Notes: a model not told the origin generated them from the sequence alone. Positions 9,717 to 20,046 are shown, numbered from the stretch's first letter. The stretch is 64,000 bases of DNA from an uncultured Pseudoflavonifractor sp. (GCA_947425785.1 CANEAY010000009.1:28784-92783), one strand, 5' to 3'. Made by a program: numbers and translations.

Positions 9717-10718
9717 ATGACCATCACCGTCTTGGGCTCCGGCGGCTGGGGCACGGCTCTGGCCCTGGTGCTGTTGGAAAACGGCCATCAGGTCAGGCTC
9801 TGGTCTTATTTAGAAGAGGAGAGTGCCACCCTCCGGGCCAGGAGGGAGAATCCTGTTCTCCCCGGCGTGACGCTGCCGGAGGAGTTGGAGCTTACCGCGG
9901 ACATAAACTGCGTAAAGGACTGCGGCGTGGTGGTGCTGGCCACTCCCTCCTTTGCCGTGCGCACCACCGCAAGGCAGGTGAAGCCTTTGCTGGAGCCGGG
10001 GGCGGTCATCGTCTCGGTCTCCAAGGGCGTGGAGAAGGACACCTCCCTCACCCTCACCGAGGTCATCGCCCGGGAGGTGGGGGAGAGCCACCCCATCGTG
10101 GCCCTGTCCGGCCCCTCCCATGCCGAAGAGGTGGGCCGGGGCGTGCCCACTGCAGTGGTGGCCGCCTCCCGGGATCAGACGGCGGCGGAGCTGGTGCAGG
10201 ATATCTTTATGAGCGGGCGCTTCCGGGTCTACACCACTGACGATGTGGTGGGTGTGGAGCTGGGGGCGGCTCTGAAGAATGTCATCGCCCTGTGCGCCGG
10301 TGTCTGTGACGGCGTGGGCTGCGGTGACAATACCAAGGCCGCCCTGATGACCCGTGGCCTCACCGAGATCGCCCGGCTGGGGGAGGCCCTGGGGGGCCGG
10401 AAGGAGACCTTTGCCGGACTGGCGGGGCTGGGCGACCTCATCGTCACCTGTACCTCCATGCACTCCCGGAACCGCCGCTGCGGCATCGCCATCGGCAAGG
10501 GGACGCCCCCGGAGCAGGCGGTGAAGGAGATGGGGATGGTGGTGGAGGGCTATTACGCCGCCGCCAACGCCAAAGCTCTGGCGGACAAGACGGGGGTGGA
10601 AATGCCCATCACCCAGGCCGCCTGTCAGGTGCTCTACGAGGGCCGGGATCCCAAGGAGGCCATCACAGAGCTGATGAACCGGGACAGAAAACACGAGAGC
10701 GAAGAAAGTTGGGTGTAA
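9717..10718 (+). CDS. gpsA: NAD(P)H-dependent glycerol-3-phosphate dehydrogenase
   Basis: MTITVLGSGGWGTALALVLLENGHQVRLWS; ALKNVIALCAGVCDG. Confidence 0.97.
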   Translation: MTITVLGSGGWGTALALVLLENGHQVRLWSYLEEESATLRARRENPVLPGVTLPEELELTADINCVKDCGVVVLATPSFAVRTTARQVKPLLEPGAVIVSVSKGVEKDTSLTLTEVIAREVGESHPIVALSGPSHAEEVGRGVPTAVVAASRDQTAAELVQDIFMSGRFRVYTTDDVVGVELGAALKNVIALCAGVCDGVGCGDNTKAALMTRGLTEIARLGEALGGRKETFAGLAGLGDLIVTCTSMHSRNRRCGIAIGKGTPPEQAVKEMGMVVEGYYAAANAKALADKTGVEMPITQAACQVLYEGRDPKEAITELMNRDRKHESEESWV

Positions 10719-10757
10719 AAAAGAGGCGGGTCGTTTGAAACGACCCGCCTCTTTTTT
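10717..10757. terminator. Bidirectional terminator between gpsA and the MFS gene
   Basis: AAAAAAGAGGCGGGTCGTTTGAAACGACCCGCCTCTTTTTT. Confidence 0.93.
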
Positions 10758-11904
10758 AATCCGTTGACCTTCCGGGCTCTGCCGAAAAGGCGATGACCAC
10801 CATCCCAATACCGGCGCATAGGGTGCCGAAGAGGAGCATGGCTCCCGCACCGGCCCTGTCCAGCAGGGCGCCGCCAGCCACATTTCCCACCACGCTGGCC
10901 ACCGTGTAGGCCAGATTGGAGTAGGCCTGGCCCTTTACCGCGTCCTCTGGGGCAATGACGCTGTCGGCGTAGTAGACCGAGTTCACCGCCATCAGCGCCC
11001 AGCCCAGCATCTGAAAGACCTGTACAGCGTAGAGCACTCCCACCGAGGGGCACAGCAGGGTGCCCAATACCCGCAGGAAGAAGAACAGGCCGGAGACCCG
11101 CAGCCAGGTATCGCATCCGGCCCAGCGGCGCATCTGCCCAAAGAGGAACATGGTAGGCAGCTCCGCCAGGGCGGCGATGGCGATGACAGTTCCCATCTCC
11201 ATACCTGCGCCGCCCTTGCTCTGTACGATCTGAAAAGTAAAATTGCTCAGCAGTACATGGCTGATGTAGGTAAATACGCACCCCAGCAGGGCCACACAGA
11301 ACCGGGGGTATTTCCGAACAAATTCCGCCGGGCTGGAGCGCTCTCCCTCCACGCCCTGGGCGGCCTCCGGGTGGCGGATGGGGTAGCGGAGGATGGCCAG
11401 GGTGAAAAGAAGGAAGCAGAAGAGCATGGCTGCCGGGACGGTATCGCTGCCAAAGAGGCCCATCCCCTTGCCCAGGGCGTATGACATGAGGGCAAAGCAG
11501 ACCGAGCCGATGCCGCGGGCCAGACCGAAGTCGATCTGCCGGGACATGCCGATGGAATTGATCAGGGGCTGGATAGTCTGGAGAAGGGTAATGGCACAGA
11601 GATAGGCCCCGCCCACAAACCATAGGCCCGGTCTCAGCAGCAGTCCCACGGCGCACAGACAGATGCCGATACCGAAGGTCAGGGAAATGTGCCAGGGAGA
11701 GGGCTTTTGAGGATCGTCGGCCCAGGCGGCGGTCATGGGCTGCAAAAAGGAGATGGACAGTCCCGCCGCTGCAATAAGAATGCCGATCTGCTCATTCGTA
11801 AAGCCCTGGGAGAGCAAATAGGGGCTGGCGTAGCTCATAATGACGGCCAGTCCCATCCAGTAAGGCCCTTGTACCAGTGCGTATTTTGCTGTGAGTTTTC
11901 CCAC
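10756..11904 (-). CDS. Major facilitator superfamily transporter
   Basis: About 12 hydrophobic segments; PYWMGLAVIMSYASPYLLSQGFTNEQIG. Confidence 0.8.
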   Translation of the reverse strand: MGKLTAKYALVQGPYWMGLAVIMSYASPYLLSQGFTNEQIGILIAAAGLSISFLQPMTAAWADDPQKPSPWHISLTFGIGICLCAVGLLLRPGLWFVGGAYLCAITLLQTIQPLINSIGMSRQIDFGLARGIGSVCFALMSYALGKGMGLFGSDTVPAAMLFCFLLFTLAILRYPIRHPEAAQGVEGERSSPAEFVRKYPRFCVALLGCVFTYISHVLLSNFTFQIVQSKGGAGMEMGTVIAIAALAELPTMFLFGQMRRWAGCDTWLRVSGLFFFLRVLGTLLCPSVGVLYAVQVFQMLGWALMAVNSVYYADSVIAPEDAVKGQAYSNLAYTVASVVGNVAGGALLDRAGAGAMLLFGTLCAGIGMVVIAFSAEPGRSTD

Positions 11905-12119
11905 TGTCTCACCTCATTGAGGTCGTATTTATAGAAACGGAGCTTTTGCTCGCCGCTCCTGAATTTGCCGCTTGGTATTTTACCACATTCAACTGCCGTT
12001 CGCAACGCAAAAGAGGATGGGCCTTCTTTGAAATGCCTGTCCTCTTTTTTGTGTGGGTATTCATAATTGGGGACGAGCTGTCATAGACATATCTCACCAA
12101 GCACAAAAGAGGAGGGATG

Positions 12120-13022
12120 ACCATGGGAGCGTTCGATGAGGCGGCGGCCATGCTGCCCCCCGGCCTGCGCCTGGGGGCCCAGGCTCTTCCGGGGCTGGTG
12201 CGGAGAAGGGCGGAGGAGATACGCCTGCGGGGAGGGAGGCCCCCCACCGTGGTGGTGGGGGGCGATGAGCTGCCCCTGCCGGGGTGCGGCCCAGTGACGG
12301 GCCGGGATCTGGCCCTGACGGTGGAGATCGCCACCGGAGCCAGCGCCCACACCGCCCTGGAACGGGTGCGGCAGGGGTACTTCACCGTCCGGGGCGGCCA
12401 CCGGCTGGGCCTGTGCGGCACAGTGACGGCAGAGGAAGGACAGGTGAAGAACCTGCGCCGGCTCTCCTCTCTGAATCTGCGGGTGGCTCGTGCCGTCCCG
12501 GGCTGTGGAGAACAGGTGCTCTCTGAACTGACCCAGGGCGGGAGCCTTCCCAATGTCCTTCTCCTGGCCCCGCCGGGGCAGGGGAAGACCACCCTCCTGC
12601 GTGACCTTGTCCGCCTTGTTTCCAACGGCGGATCCCTTCCGCCCCTGCGGGTGGGACTGGCCGACGAGCGGGGGGAGGTGGCTGCCTTATGGGAGGGGCT
12701 GCCCCAGTTCGACGTGGGGGAGCGCACCGACGTGTTGGAGGGCTGTCCCAAGGCCCAGGGACTGATGATGCTCCTGCGGGGCATGAACCCTCAGCTTTTG
12801 GCCTGTGACGAGATCACCCTTCCCGCCGACTGTGCCGCCCTGGAGACCTGCGGTAACTGTGGGGTGAAGCTGATGGCCACCGTCCACGCCGGCGGGGTGG
12901 AGGATTTGATGACCAAGCCCCTCTACCGGGGCCTTTTGGAGCGGCGGCTCTTCTCCCACGCGGTGACCATTGACCGGCGGCGACTGGGCTCCTACTATCA
13001 GGTGGAGGCCCTTCCGTGCTGA
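12120..13022 (+). CDS. spoIIIAA: Stage III sporulation protein AA (ATPase)
   Basis: Walker A APPGQGKTTLLRDLVR, first gene of ordered spoIIIA operon. Confidence 0.95.
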   Translation, partial: TMGAFDEAAAMLPPGLRLGAQALPGLVRRRAEEIRLRGGRPPTVVVGGDELPLPGCGPVTGRDLALTVEIATGASAHTALERVRQGYFTVRGGHRLGLCGTVTAEEGQVKNLRRLSSLNLRVARAVPGCGEQVLSELTQGGSLPNVLLLAPPGQGKTTLLRDLVRLVSNGGSLPPLRVGLADERGEVAALWEGLPQFDVGERTDVLEGCPKAQGLMMLLRGMNPQLLACDEITLPADCAALETCGNCGVKLMATVHAGGVEDLMTKPLYRGLLERRLFSHAVTIDRRRLGSYYQVEALPC

Positions 13023-13528
13023 AGCTGTTGGGAGCCCTCCTTCTGGCGGGGGGAGGGCTGGCCCTGGGCTTGGGGGCGGCGGAGGAGCGCTCCCGCCGGG
13101 CTGCCGCCTTGGGAAGCTGGCAGGCCGCTCTGGCTCTGCTTTCGGCGGAACTGGCCTTCCGCCTGCCCCCCATGGGGGAGCTGTTGGAGACCGCCGCCCG
13201 CCGCACCCGGGAGCCCGCCGGAACCGCTCTTCTCACAGCGGCCCAGGGGTTGGAGAAACTGGGGGAGAGACCCTTCGAGACCATCTGGGGAGAGGCCCTC
13301 CAGACCTGTGTCCCGCCCCTGGCCCCGGAGGACATAGAGCTGCTGGCCTCTCTTGGTTCTGTTCTGGGCCGGTACGACGGCGAGAGCCAGCGCCGGGCTG
13401 TGGAGGAGGTTGGGGCTGCTCTGGAAGCGCGGGAGGGTCAAGTCCGGGCGGAACTGCGCCAGGGCGGGAAGGCCTGGGCCGCCGCCGGATTGTCATTGGG
13501 CCTCTTTGCCGCTATTTTGCTGTTGTAA
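13016..13528 (+). CDS. spoIIIAB: Stage III sporulation protein AB
   Basis: Size, topology and operon position. Confidence 0.9.
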   Translation: MLKLLGALLLAGGGLALGLGAAEERSRRAAALGSWQAALALLSAELAFRLPPMGELLETAARRTREPAGTALLTAAQGLEKLGERPFETIWGEALQTCVPPLAPEDIELLASLGSVLGRYDGESQRRAVEEVGAALEAREGQVRAELRQGGKAWAAAGLSLGLFAAILLL

Positions 13529-13559
13529 TTCACCCTTTACGATGAGAGAGGAAAAGCGT

Positions 13560-13754
13560 ATGGATGTAGATTTCATCTTCCGCATCGCCGCCATCGGCAT
13601 CCTTGTGGCGGTGCTCAACCAGGTGCTGGCCCGGTCGGGCCGGGACGAGCAGGCCATGATGACCACCCTGGCGGGGCTGGTGGTGGTGCTGATGATGGTG
13701 GTGGAGAAGATCAGCGACCTCTTCCTTCTGGTGAAGGGGCTTTTCGGACTGTGA
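13560..13754 (+). CDS. spoIIIAC: Stage III sporulation protein AC
   Basis: MDVDFIFRIAAIGILVAVLNQVLARSGRDEQAMMTTLAG. Confidence 0.95.
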   Translation: MDVDFIFRIAAIGILVAVLNQVLARSGRDEQAMMTTLAGLVVVLMMVVEKISDLFLLVKGLFGL

Positions 13755-13760
13755 GGGGCC

Positions 13761-14144
13761 ATGGATATCCTGAAGCTGGCCGCCCTGGCGGTGACTGCCG
13801 CCCTGTGTGCCCTCACCCTCCGGGGCAGGGTGCCGGAGCTGGCGGTGGTGCTGGCCCTGGGGGCGGGGTGCCTTCTGCTGGGACAGGCCATGGAGGCCGT
13901 GGCGGGAGTGCGGGGCCTTGCCGACTCCCTGGCCCGAACCGCGGGGCTCTCCCCGGAGATCTGGAAGCCGGTGTGGAAGACCGTGGGGGTGGGAGTGGTC
14001 ACCCGCCTTGCCTCGGCGGTGTGCCGGGACGCGGGGGAGGGGGGCGTGGCCGCCTTTCTGGAAACGGCGGGGGCCGCCCTGGCCCTCTTCACCGCCCTGC
14101 CCCTGGTGGAGGCGGTGTTCACCACCCTGGGAGGTCTGCTGTGA
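13761..14144 (+). CDS. spoIIIAD: Stage III sporulation protein AD
   Basis: MDILKLAALAVTAALCALTLRGRVPE..., operon position. Confidence 0.93.
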   Translation: MDILKLAALAVTAALCALTLRGRVPELAVVLALGAGCLLLGQAMEAVAGVRGLADSLARTAGLSPEIWKPVWKTVGVGVVTRLASAVCRDAGEGGVAAFLETAGAALALFTALPLVEAVFTTLGGLL

Positions 14145-15229
14145 GGGGGCTTTTGACCCTCCTGGCCCTGTTGGCTCTGCTGGTATTTCCCGCCCAGGCT
14201 GCCGGACTGGAGGAGGCGGCGGGGGTGGAGGAGTTCCGCCGGGCCTCGGAGAGCTATCTGGAGGGTTACCTGGATATGGGGGAGGCCTTCTCCGGGGACT
14301 TCGGCGCCGGCGCCGGTGCCATTCTGGATACGGGAAGCGCCGCCCTTCCCGGCATTCTCCGCCGGGCTGGGCGCAGTGGGGCCCTGCTCCTGGCGGTGAC
14401 CCTGCTGTGCGCCCTCAGCGAGACTTTGCGGGAAGAGCTGGGAGGCGGGGGACTGGATCCCATCCGCCTGGCCGGGGCGGCGGCGGTGACCGCCATCGCC
14501 GTGGTGGACGTCAACGCCCTGTTGGGGCTGGGCCGCCAGGCCATGGAGCGGATGGATGCCTTTTCCAAGCTCCTGCTGCCGGTGGTCACCGCCCTGTGTG
14601 CCGCGGGGGGTCAGCCTGCCTCCGCTGTGGCCCGGCAGGGGGCCACCCTCCTCTTTTTGAACCTGATCTTAACAGCGGCGGATAAGCTCATCCTGCCCCT
14701 GATCTACGCCTACGTGGCCGCCTGCGCCGCCCACGCCGCCCTTGGAAACGAGGGCCTGAAGCGGGTGGGGGGACTGCTCAAATGGGCGGCGGGAGGACTT
14801 TTGTCCCTCCTTTTTACCGGCTTTGTGGTCTTTCTCACCGTCAGCGGGGCGGTGGCGGGCAACGCCGACGCCCTGACCCAGAAGGCGGCCAAGACCGCCA
14901 TCTCCGGCATGGTGCCGGTGGTGGGAGGCATCCTCTCCGACGCCGCCGAGACCGTGGTGGCCGGGGCGGGAGTGCTGAAGGGTACGGTGGGGGTGGCTGG
15001 ACTGCTGGCGGTGCTGTGCCTCTGCCTTGTGCCATTCCTCCAACTGGGGTGCCACTATCTGGTCTATAAGCTCTCCGCCGCCCTCTGTGCCACCGTCTCT
15101 CCCGGCCCCACCGCCGCGCTGGTGGACGCCATCGGCTCCGCCTTCGCCCTGGTGCTGGGCATGACCGGGGGCTCCGCCATGATCCTCTATGTGGCCCTTA
15201 TCACCTCCATCAAGGCGGTGGGGGGATGA
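14141..15229 (+). CDS. spoIIIAE: Stage III sporulation protein AE
   Basis: GTG start overlapping spoIIIAD stop; multi-pass membrane protein. Confidence 0.92.
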   Translation: MRGLLTLLALLALLVFPAQAAGLEEAAGVEEFRRASESYLEGYLDMGEAFSGDFGAGAGAILDTGSAALPGILRRAGRSGALLLAVTLLCALSETLREELGGGGLDPIRLAGAAAVTAIAVVDVNALLGLGRQAMERMDAFSKLLLPVVTALCAAGGQPASAVARQGATLLFLNLILTAADKLILPLIYAYVAACAAHAALGNEGLKRVGGLLKWAAGGLLSLLFTGFVVFLTVSGAVAGNADALTQKAAKTAISGMVPVVGGILSDAAETVVAGAGVLKGTVGVAGLLAVLCLCLVPFLQLGCHYLVYKLSAALCATVSPGPTAALVDAIGSAFALVLGMTGGSAMILYVALITSIKAVGG

Positions 15230-15699
15230 GCGCCCTGCGGGACTGGCTGCTGGGGGTGACGGCGGCGGCCCTGGCGGTGGCGCTGGCCCAGGCCCTGACC
15301 CCGGAGGGGGCGGTGAAGAAGGTGGGGCGGCTGGTGGGGGGCATGGTGCTCCTGCTGGCGGTGGCCAAGCCTTTACTGAACTTAGAGCCGGGTACTCTGG
15401 CGGTAACGGCGGGAGCCTGGGCCCAGGAGGAGACGGCGGCCCGGGCGGGAGAGGACGTGATGAAAACCCTCATAGGGGAAAAGACAAGCGCATATATTGT
15501 GGACAAAGGCGGCGAACTGGGCCTTTCCTGCAGGGCAGAGACCCAGGTAGAGACCGACGAAAACGGTTGGCCAGTCCCCTGGCAGGTGACGGTGCGGGGG
15601 ATCTGGAGCGGGGAACAGCAGCAGGCGCTTAGCGACCTTATCGCCCGGGAGCTGGACATCCCGCCGGAGCGCCAGAGCTTTCAAAAGGAGGGAACATGA
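15226..15699 (+). CDS. spoIIIAF: Stage III sporulation protein AF
   Basis: Operon position and membrane/cytosolic topology. Confidence 0.88.
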   Translation: MSALRDWLLGVTAAALAVALAQALTPEGAVKKVGRLVGGMVLLLAVAKPLLNLEPGTLAVTAGAWAQEETAARAGEDVMKTLIGEKTSAYIVDKGGELGLSCRAETQVETDENGWPVPWQVTVRGIWSGEQQQALSDLIARELDIPPERQSFQKEGT

Positions 15700-16202
15700 A
15701 GGCAGCGCAGGTGGGCCGCCGCTGGGCGGAGGCCCTGAAACGGTACAAGTACGTATTTCTGGTGGCGGCGGTGGGGGTCTTGCTCCTGCTGTGGCCTGCC
15801 GGGGAGTCCCAAGAAAAGGCCGCCGGGGCGGAGGAGCCCGATCTCTTCCAGGCGGCACAGCTGGAGCGAAAACTGGAAAAGGCCCTCTCCCAGGTGGAGG
15901 GGGCGGGAGAGGTGTCGGTGGTACTTACGTTGGACGCGGGGCCCCGGCAGGTCATCGCCCAGGACGGCACCGCCGTTCAGGAGGCGGACAAGACCAGCCG
16001 GGAGACCACCTCGGTGCTCCTCTCCAAGGGCTCCGGGACACAGGAGGCGGTGCGCCTCCAGGAGCTGGCCCCGGCCTACCGGGGCGCGCTGGTGGTGGCC
16101 CAGGGGGGAGATGACCCTCTGGTCAGGCTGGCGCTTAATCAAGCGGTCTCCGCCCTCACCGGGTTGGGCGCGGATCAGATCTCGATTTGTAAGGGAAAGT
16201 GA
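15696..16202 (+). CDS. spoIIIAG: Stage III sporulation protein AG
   Basis: LEKALSQVEGAGEVSVVLTLDAG ring-forming domain. Confidence 0.9.
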   Translation: MKAAQVGRRWAEALKRYKYVFLVAAVGVLLLLWPAGESQEKAAGAEEPDLFQAAQLERKLEKALSQVEGAGEVSVVLTLDAGPRQVIAQDGTAVQEADKTSRETTSVLLSKGSGTQEAVRLQELAPAYRGALVVAQGGDDPLVRLALNQAVSALTGLGADQISICKGK

Positions 16203-16213
16203 GGAAAAAAGGT

Positions 16214-16789
16214 ATGAAACTCTGGAAACGCAATGCGGTGGTGGCCGCCATCGTCCTCTTTGTCTGTGTGGCGGTGTATCTCAACTGGTCCTATGAGAAG
16301 GAGAGCGCCGATGTGGGCAAGACCCTGGGCCAGGCGGCCCTGGTGGACGGAAAGACCAACGATCCCCTGCTGCCCGCTGTGACCACCGAGCCGGAGGAGT
16401 CCCCGACGGAGAGCGCCCCGGCCACGGCCTCCACCGGCTACTTCGCCTCTGCCCGGCTCAACCGCCAGCAGGCCCGGGACAGCGCCCTGGGGATGCTCCA
16501 GGAGACCTTGGGCAGCGATGCCGCCGAGGAGACCGCCAAGCTGGACGCCGGGACGGCCATTGAGACCCTGGCCTCCACCACCGTCTCCGAGGCCCAGATC
16601 GAGAATCTGGTGGTGGCCAAGGGCTACGCCGACTGTGTGGCCTTCATCAGCGACGGGGGCGTCTCTGTGGTGGTCTCCGCCACCGAAGAGGGCCTCCAGG
16701 ATGCCGACGTGGCCCGCATCGTAGAGATCGTCACCGGGGAGACCGGGGTGCCCGCCAGCCAGATCACCATTATTGAGGCCCAAGGGTAA
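16214..16789 (+). CDS. spoIIIAH: Stage III sporulation protein AH
   Basis: MKLWKRNAVVAAIVLFVCVAVYLNWSY; last gene of operon. Confidence 0.92.
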   Translation: MKLWKRNAVVAAIVLFVCVAVYLNWSYEKESADVGKTLGQAALVDGKTNDPLLPAVTTEPEESPTESAPATASTGYFASARLNRQQARDSALGMLQETLGSDAAEETAKLDAGTAIETLASTTVSEAQIENLVVAKGYADCVAFISDGGVSVVVSATEEGLQDADVARIVEIVTGETGVPASQITIIEAQG

Positions 16790-16909
16790 AAAAGTGTTTG
16801 TGTTTTCCTTTTTTTGTGGTACAATAGTATAAGCAAAAAATCAAAGTGCCCCTGGGGCACGGTGACCGACGATATAAAAATAAGCGCCACAGGAAAGGAA
16901 GCGTGAAGT

Positions 16910-17302
16910 ATGGCGGATGGTAAGGAATATGTCTCCTGCCCTGACGAGCTGGGCAGCATCCATATCTCGGAGGACGTGCTGGCGGTGACCGCCGCGGCCG
17001 CCGCCCTGGAGGTGGAGGGCGTGGGAAGTCTGGCCGCCAATCTGGGCAGCGACCTGGCGGAGCTCTTCAGCGGCCGGAAGAATTTAAGCAAGGGTGTTCG
17101 GGTGACCGTGGCCGAGACCGGGGTCACCGTGGACATCTCCGTGCTGGTGAAGTACGGCTCCACCGTTCAGGAGGTGGCCCGCGCCGCCCAGGATGCGGTG
17201 GCAGCCGCTATCGAGAACGCCACCAGCTTTAAGGTCGCCGAGGTGAACGTCCACGTGGCGGGGGTCACCTTCGACCACCTGCGTAAGCCCAAGCAGGCGT
17301 GA
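16910..17302 (+). CDS. Asp23/Gls24 family envelope stress protein
   Basis: GSIHISEDVLAVTAAAAALEVEGV...VTVDISVLVKYGSTVQEVA. Confidence 0.93.
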   Translation: MADGKEYVSCPDELGSIHISEDVLAVTAAAAALEVEGVGSLAANLGSDLAELFSGRKNLSKGVRVTVAETGVTVDISVLVKYGSTVQEVARAAQDAVAAAIENATSFKVAEVNVHVAGVTFDHLRKPKQA

Positions 17303-17428
17303 AGCAAATAAAACCCGGAGCTTTGCTCCGGGTTTTTTCTTGTATAAACCCCATTTTGGGGGTTTATTTTTTGCATATTATGATGTATACTATGGATACA
17401 CAAATTTGCCCTTTTGGGAGGGATCCCC

Positions 17429-17887
17429 ATGACAAGAAGTGCCGCCCGTGAGATCGCCGTTCACTTTGTGTTCGAGCTGGGCTTTTCCGATATGACCGCC
17501 GAAGAGCTGCTTGCCGCCGCTCTGACCAGGCCCGCCTTTGAGCTGCTGGGCCAGGAGGAGCCGCTGTACGCCGAGTTCCCCAACGTGGAGCAGAAGGCTT
17601 ACATAGGGGAGCTGACCCAGGGGGTCTACGACCGCGGCGGGGAGCTGGACGAGTATATCTCCAAGTACGCCATCGGCTGGAACTTTTCCCGCATTCCCCG
17701 GGTGGTGGTGGCCATCCTCCGGGTGTGTATGTACGAGATCCTCTATATGCAGGATGTGCCCAACGCCGCCGCCATCAACGAGGCGGTGGAGCTGACCAAG
17801 CGCTATGAGGAGCCGGAGCTGGCCGCCTTTGTCAACGGCATCCTGGGCTCCTTCGTCCGGGAGCGGGAAGGGACGACGGAAGAATGA
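17429..17887 (+). CDS. nusB: Transcription antitermination factor NusB
   Basis: MTRSAAREIAVHFVFELGF...; AAINEAVELTKRY. Confidence 0.92.
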   Translation: MTRSAAREIAVHFVFELGFSDMTAEELLAAALTRPAFELLGQEEPLYAEFPNVEQKAYIGELTQGVYDRGGELDEYISKYAIGWNFSRIPRVVVAILRVCMYEILYMQDVPNAAAINEAVELTKRYEEPELAAFVNGILGSFVREREGTTEE

Positions 17888-18807
17888 CCACTCTGGGCCT
17901 GGACACCAGCAACTATACCACCTCGGCGGCCCTCTTCGACGGTCAGGCCGGACACAACGCCGGTAAGCTGTTGGAGGTGAGCGCCGGGGGCTTGGGCCTT
18001 CGCCAGTCGGAGGCCCTTTTCCAGCATATAAAGGCCCTGCCGGAGCGGATGGAAGAGCTCCGCCAGCAGGGAGAGCTGAAAGAGGTGGCCGCCGTGGCCG
18101 CCTCTACCCGCCCCCGGGCGGTGGAGGGCTCCTATATGCCCTGCTTTTTGGCGGGGGAGAGCCTGGGCCGTTCCCTGGCCGCCGTGCTGGATGTGCCTTT
18201 CTTTTCCGTCTCCCACCAGCAGGGCCACCTGGCCGCCGCCGCCTGGTCGGCGGGGAAAATGGAGCTTTTGGATGCCCCCTTCCTGGCCTGGCACCTCTCC
18301 GGCGGCACCACGGAGCTGCTCTATGTGGAGCCAGAGGGGCGCAACGTGAAGGCAGAGCGCATCGGCGGCACCACCGATATCTCCGCCGGACAGCTCATTG
18401 ACCGCACCGGGGTGCTGCTGGGACTGCAGTTTCCGGCGGGAAAGGCGCTGGACGAGCTTGCCAAGACCTGTACAGACCGGCTCAAGCCCTTCCCGGTGAA
18501 GGTGAACGATTTGGAGTTCTCCCTGTCCGGCATGGAGAACAAGGTGAAGGAATTGTGGGACAAGGGGGAGGCCCGGGAGCGAGTGGCCGCCTTTGCACTG
18601 GACACCGTGGCCCAAGTGGTGCGGCAGACCACAGTGGAGGCCCAGAACCGCTATCCCGGGCTGCCGGTGCTGTGTTCCGGGGGCGTGGCCTCCAATTCCC
18701 GCCTGCGGTATGTGCTGACAGAATTTTGCCAGGCTCTCTTTGCCGAGCCCCAATATTCTACTGACAACGCCATGGGGGTGGCCATCCTGGCCCACCGCCT
18801 GCTTTGA
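17884..18807 (+). CDS. TsaD/Kae1-like (peptidase M22) ASKHA protein
   Basis: MTTLGLDTSNYTTSAALFDG; HQQGH in place of HxEGH; GGVASNSRLR. Confidence 0.85.
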   Translation: MTTLGLDTSNYTTSAALFDGQAGHNAGKLLEVSAGGLGLRQSEALFQHIKALPERMEELRQQGELKEVAAVAASTRPRAVEGSYMPCFLAGESLGRSLAAVLDVPFFSVSHQQGHLAAAAWSAGKMELLDAPFLAWHLSGGTTELLYVEPEGRNVKAERIGGTTDISAGQLIDRTGVLLGLQFPAGKALDELAKTCTDRLKPFPVKVNDLEFSLSGMENKVKELWDKGEARERVAAFALDTVAQVVRQTTVEAQNRYPGLPVLCSGGVASNSRLRYVLTEFCQALFAEPQYSTDNAMGVAILAHRLL

Positions 18808-18832
18808 TTTAATAAAGAGAGGAGGCCCCGCT

Positions 18833-20023
18833 GTGCAATATCCCGTCTATTCGGTCTCCCAGGTCAACAACCACATCAAGGGCCTTCTGGATTCCGATGC
18901 CGCCCTCTCCGGCCTTTTTATCCGGGGAGAGGTGTCCAACTATAAGCTCTATCCCTCGGGCCACCACTACTTTTCCCTGAAGGATGAGACCGGGGCCCTC
19001 TCCTGCGTCATGTTCCGGCGGGAGGCGGCCACCCTGCGTTTCCGCCCCCAGAACGGCATGAAGGTCATCGCCTTTGGCTATGTGACGGTCTACCCCAGGG
19101 ACGGCAAGTACCAGCTCTATGTCTCCAACCTGGCCGCCGACGGGGTAGGCGACCTCCACGCCGCCTTTGAGGAGCTGAAGGCCAGACTGGCGGCCCAGGG
19201 CCTTTTTGACGAGGAGCACAAAAAGCCCATCCCCCGGTTCCCCAAGCGCATCGCCCTGGTGACCTCCCCCGCGGGGGCGGCGGTGCGGGATATGCTCCGC
19301 ATCCTGGGAGCCCGGTGGCCTATGGCCGAGATTTTTGTGGTGCCCTGCCGGGTGCAGGGGGCGGAGGCCCCCGGTGAGATCGCCGGTGCCATCTCCTGGG
19401 TCAATGCCAGGGGCCTGGCCGACCTTATCATCACCGGCCGGGGCGGCGGCTCCATGGAGGACTTGTGGTGCTTCAACGATGAGCGGGTGGCAAGGGCCAT
19501 CTACGCCTCCGGGATCCCCGTCATTTCCGCCGTGGGCCATGAGCCCGACGTGACCATCGCCGACTATGTGGCCGACCTTCGGGCGGCCACCCCCTCCAAC
19601 GCCGCCGAGCTGGCGGTACCCGACCAGAACGAGCAGTATGCCCTTCTGGCCCAGCTGGAGCGGCGGATGGCCAAGGCCATGGAGGGCCGCCTCACCCAGG
19701 CCAGGGCCGCCCTGGAGCGGGCGGGGAAGAGCCGGATGCTCCGGGATCCCATGTCCTGGGTGGACGACCGCCGCCAGCTCCTGGATCGCCAACGGGACAG
19801 GCTGGGCCACGGCCTGACCCTCTCCATGGCCCGGGACAGGGAGCGGTTCGGGCGGCTGGCTGCCTCCTTGGACGCCCTCAGCCCCCTGAAGGTGCTGGGC
19901 CGTGGCTATTCCATCGCCAAGGGCCCCAAGGGTCTTGTAAAATCGGTAAAGGATGTGGGGCCGGGAGAGGAGCTGCGGCTCCGGGTCTCCGACGGCGACA
20001 TCCTCTGTGAAGTGAAGGACTGA
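18833..20023 (+). CDS. xseA: Exodeoxyribonuclease VII large subunit
   Basis: GTG start VQYPVYSVSQVNNHIKGLLDSDAALSGLFIRGEVSN; GRGGGSMEDLWCFND. Confidence 0.96.
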   Translation: MQYPVYSVSQVNNHIKGLLDSDAALSGLFIRGEVSNYKLYPSGHHYFSLKDETGALSCVMFRREAATLRFRPQNGMKVIAFGYVTVYPRDGKYQLYVSNLAADGVGDLHAAFEELKARLAAQGLFDEEHKKPIPRFPKRIALVTSPAGAAVRDMLRILGARWPMAEIFVVPCRVQGAEAPGEIAGAISWVNARGLADLIITGRGGGSMEDLWCFNDERVARAIYASGIPVISAVGHEPDVTIADYVADLRAATPSNAAELAVPDQNEQYALLAQLERRMAKAMEGRLTQARAALERAGKSRMLRDPMSWVDDRRQLLDRQRDRLGHGLTLSMARDRERFGRLAASLDALSPLKVLGRGYSIAKGPKGLVKSVKDVGPGEELRLRVSDGDILCEVKD

Positions 20024-20046
20024 ACCCTCATCCCTGAGAGAAAGGA

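Noticed and set aside
12120-16789. Ordered operon of eight mostly membrane proteins as a possible new system
   Set aside because: It is the standard spoIIIAA-AH sporulation operon.
16846-16860. GTGCCCCTGGGGCAC palindrome upstream of the Asp23 gene
   Set aside because: Too short, with a one-base centre, and no second copy or promoter geometry to support a specific function.
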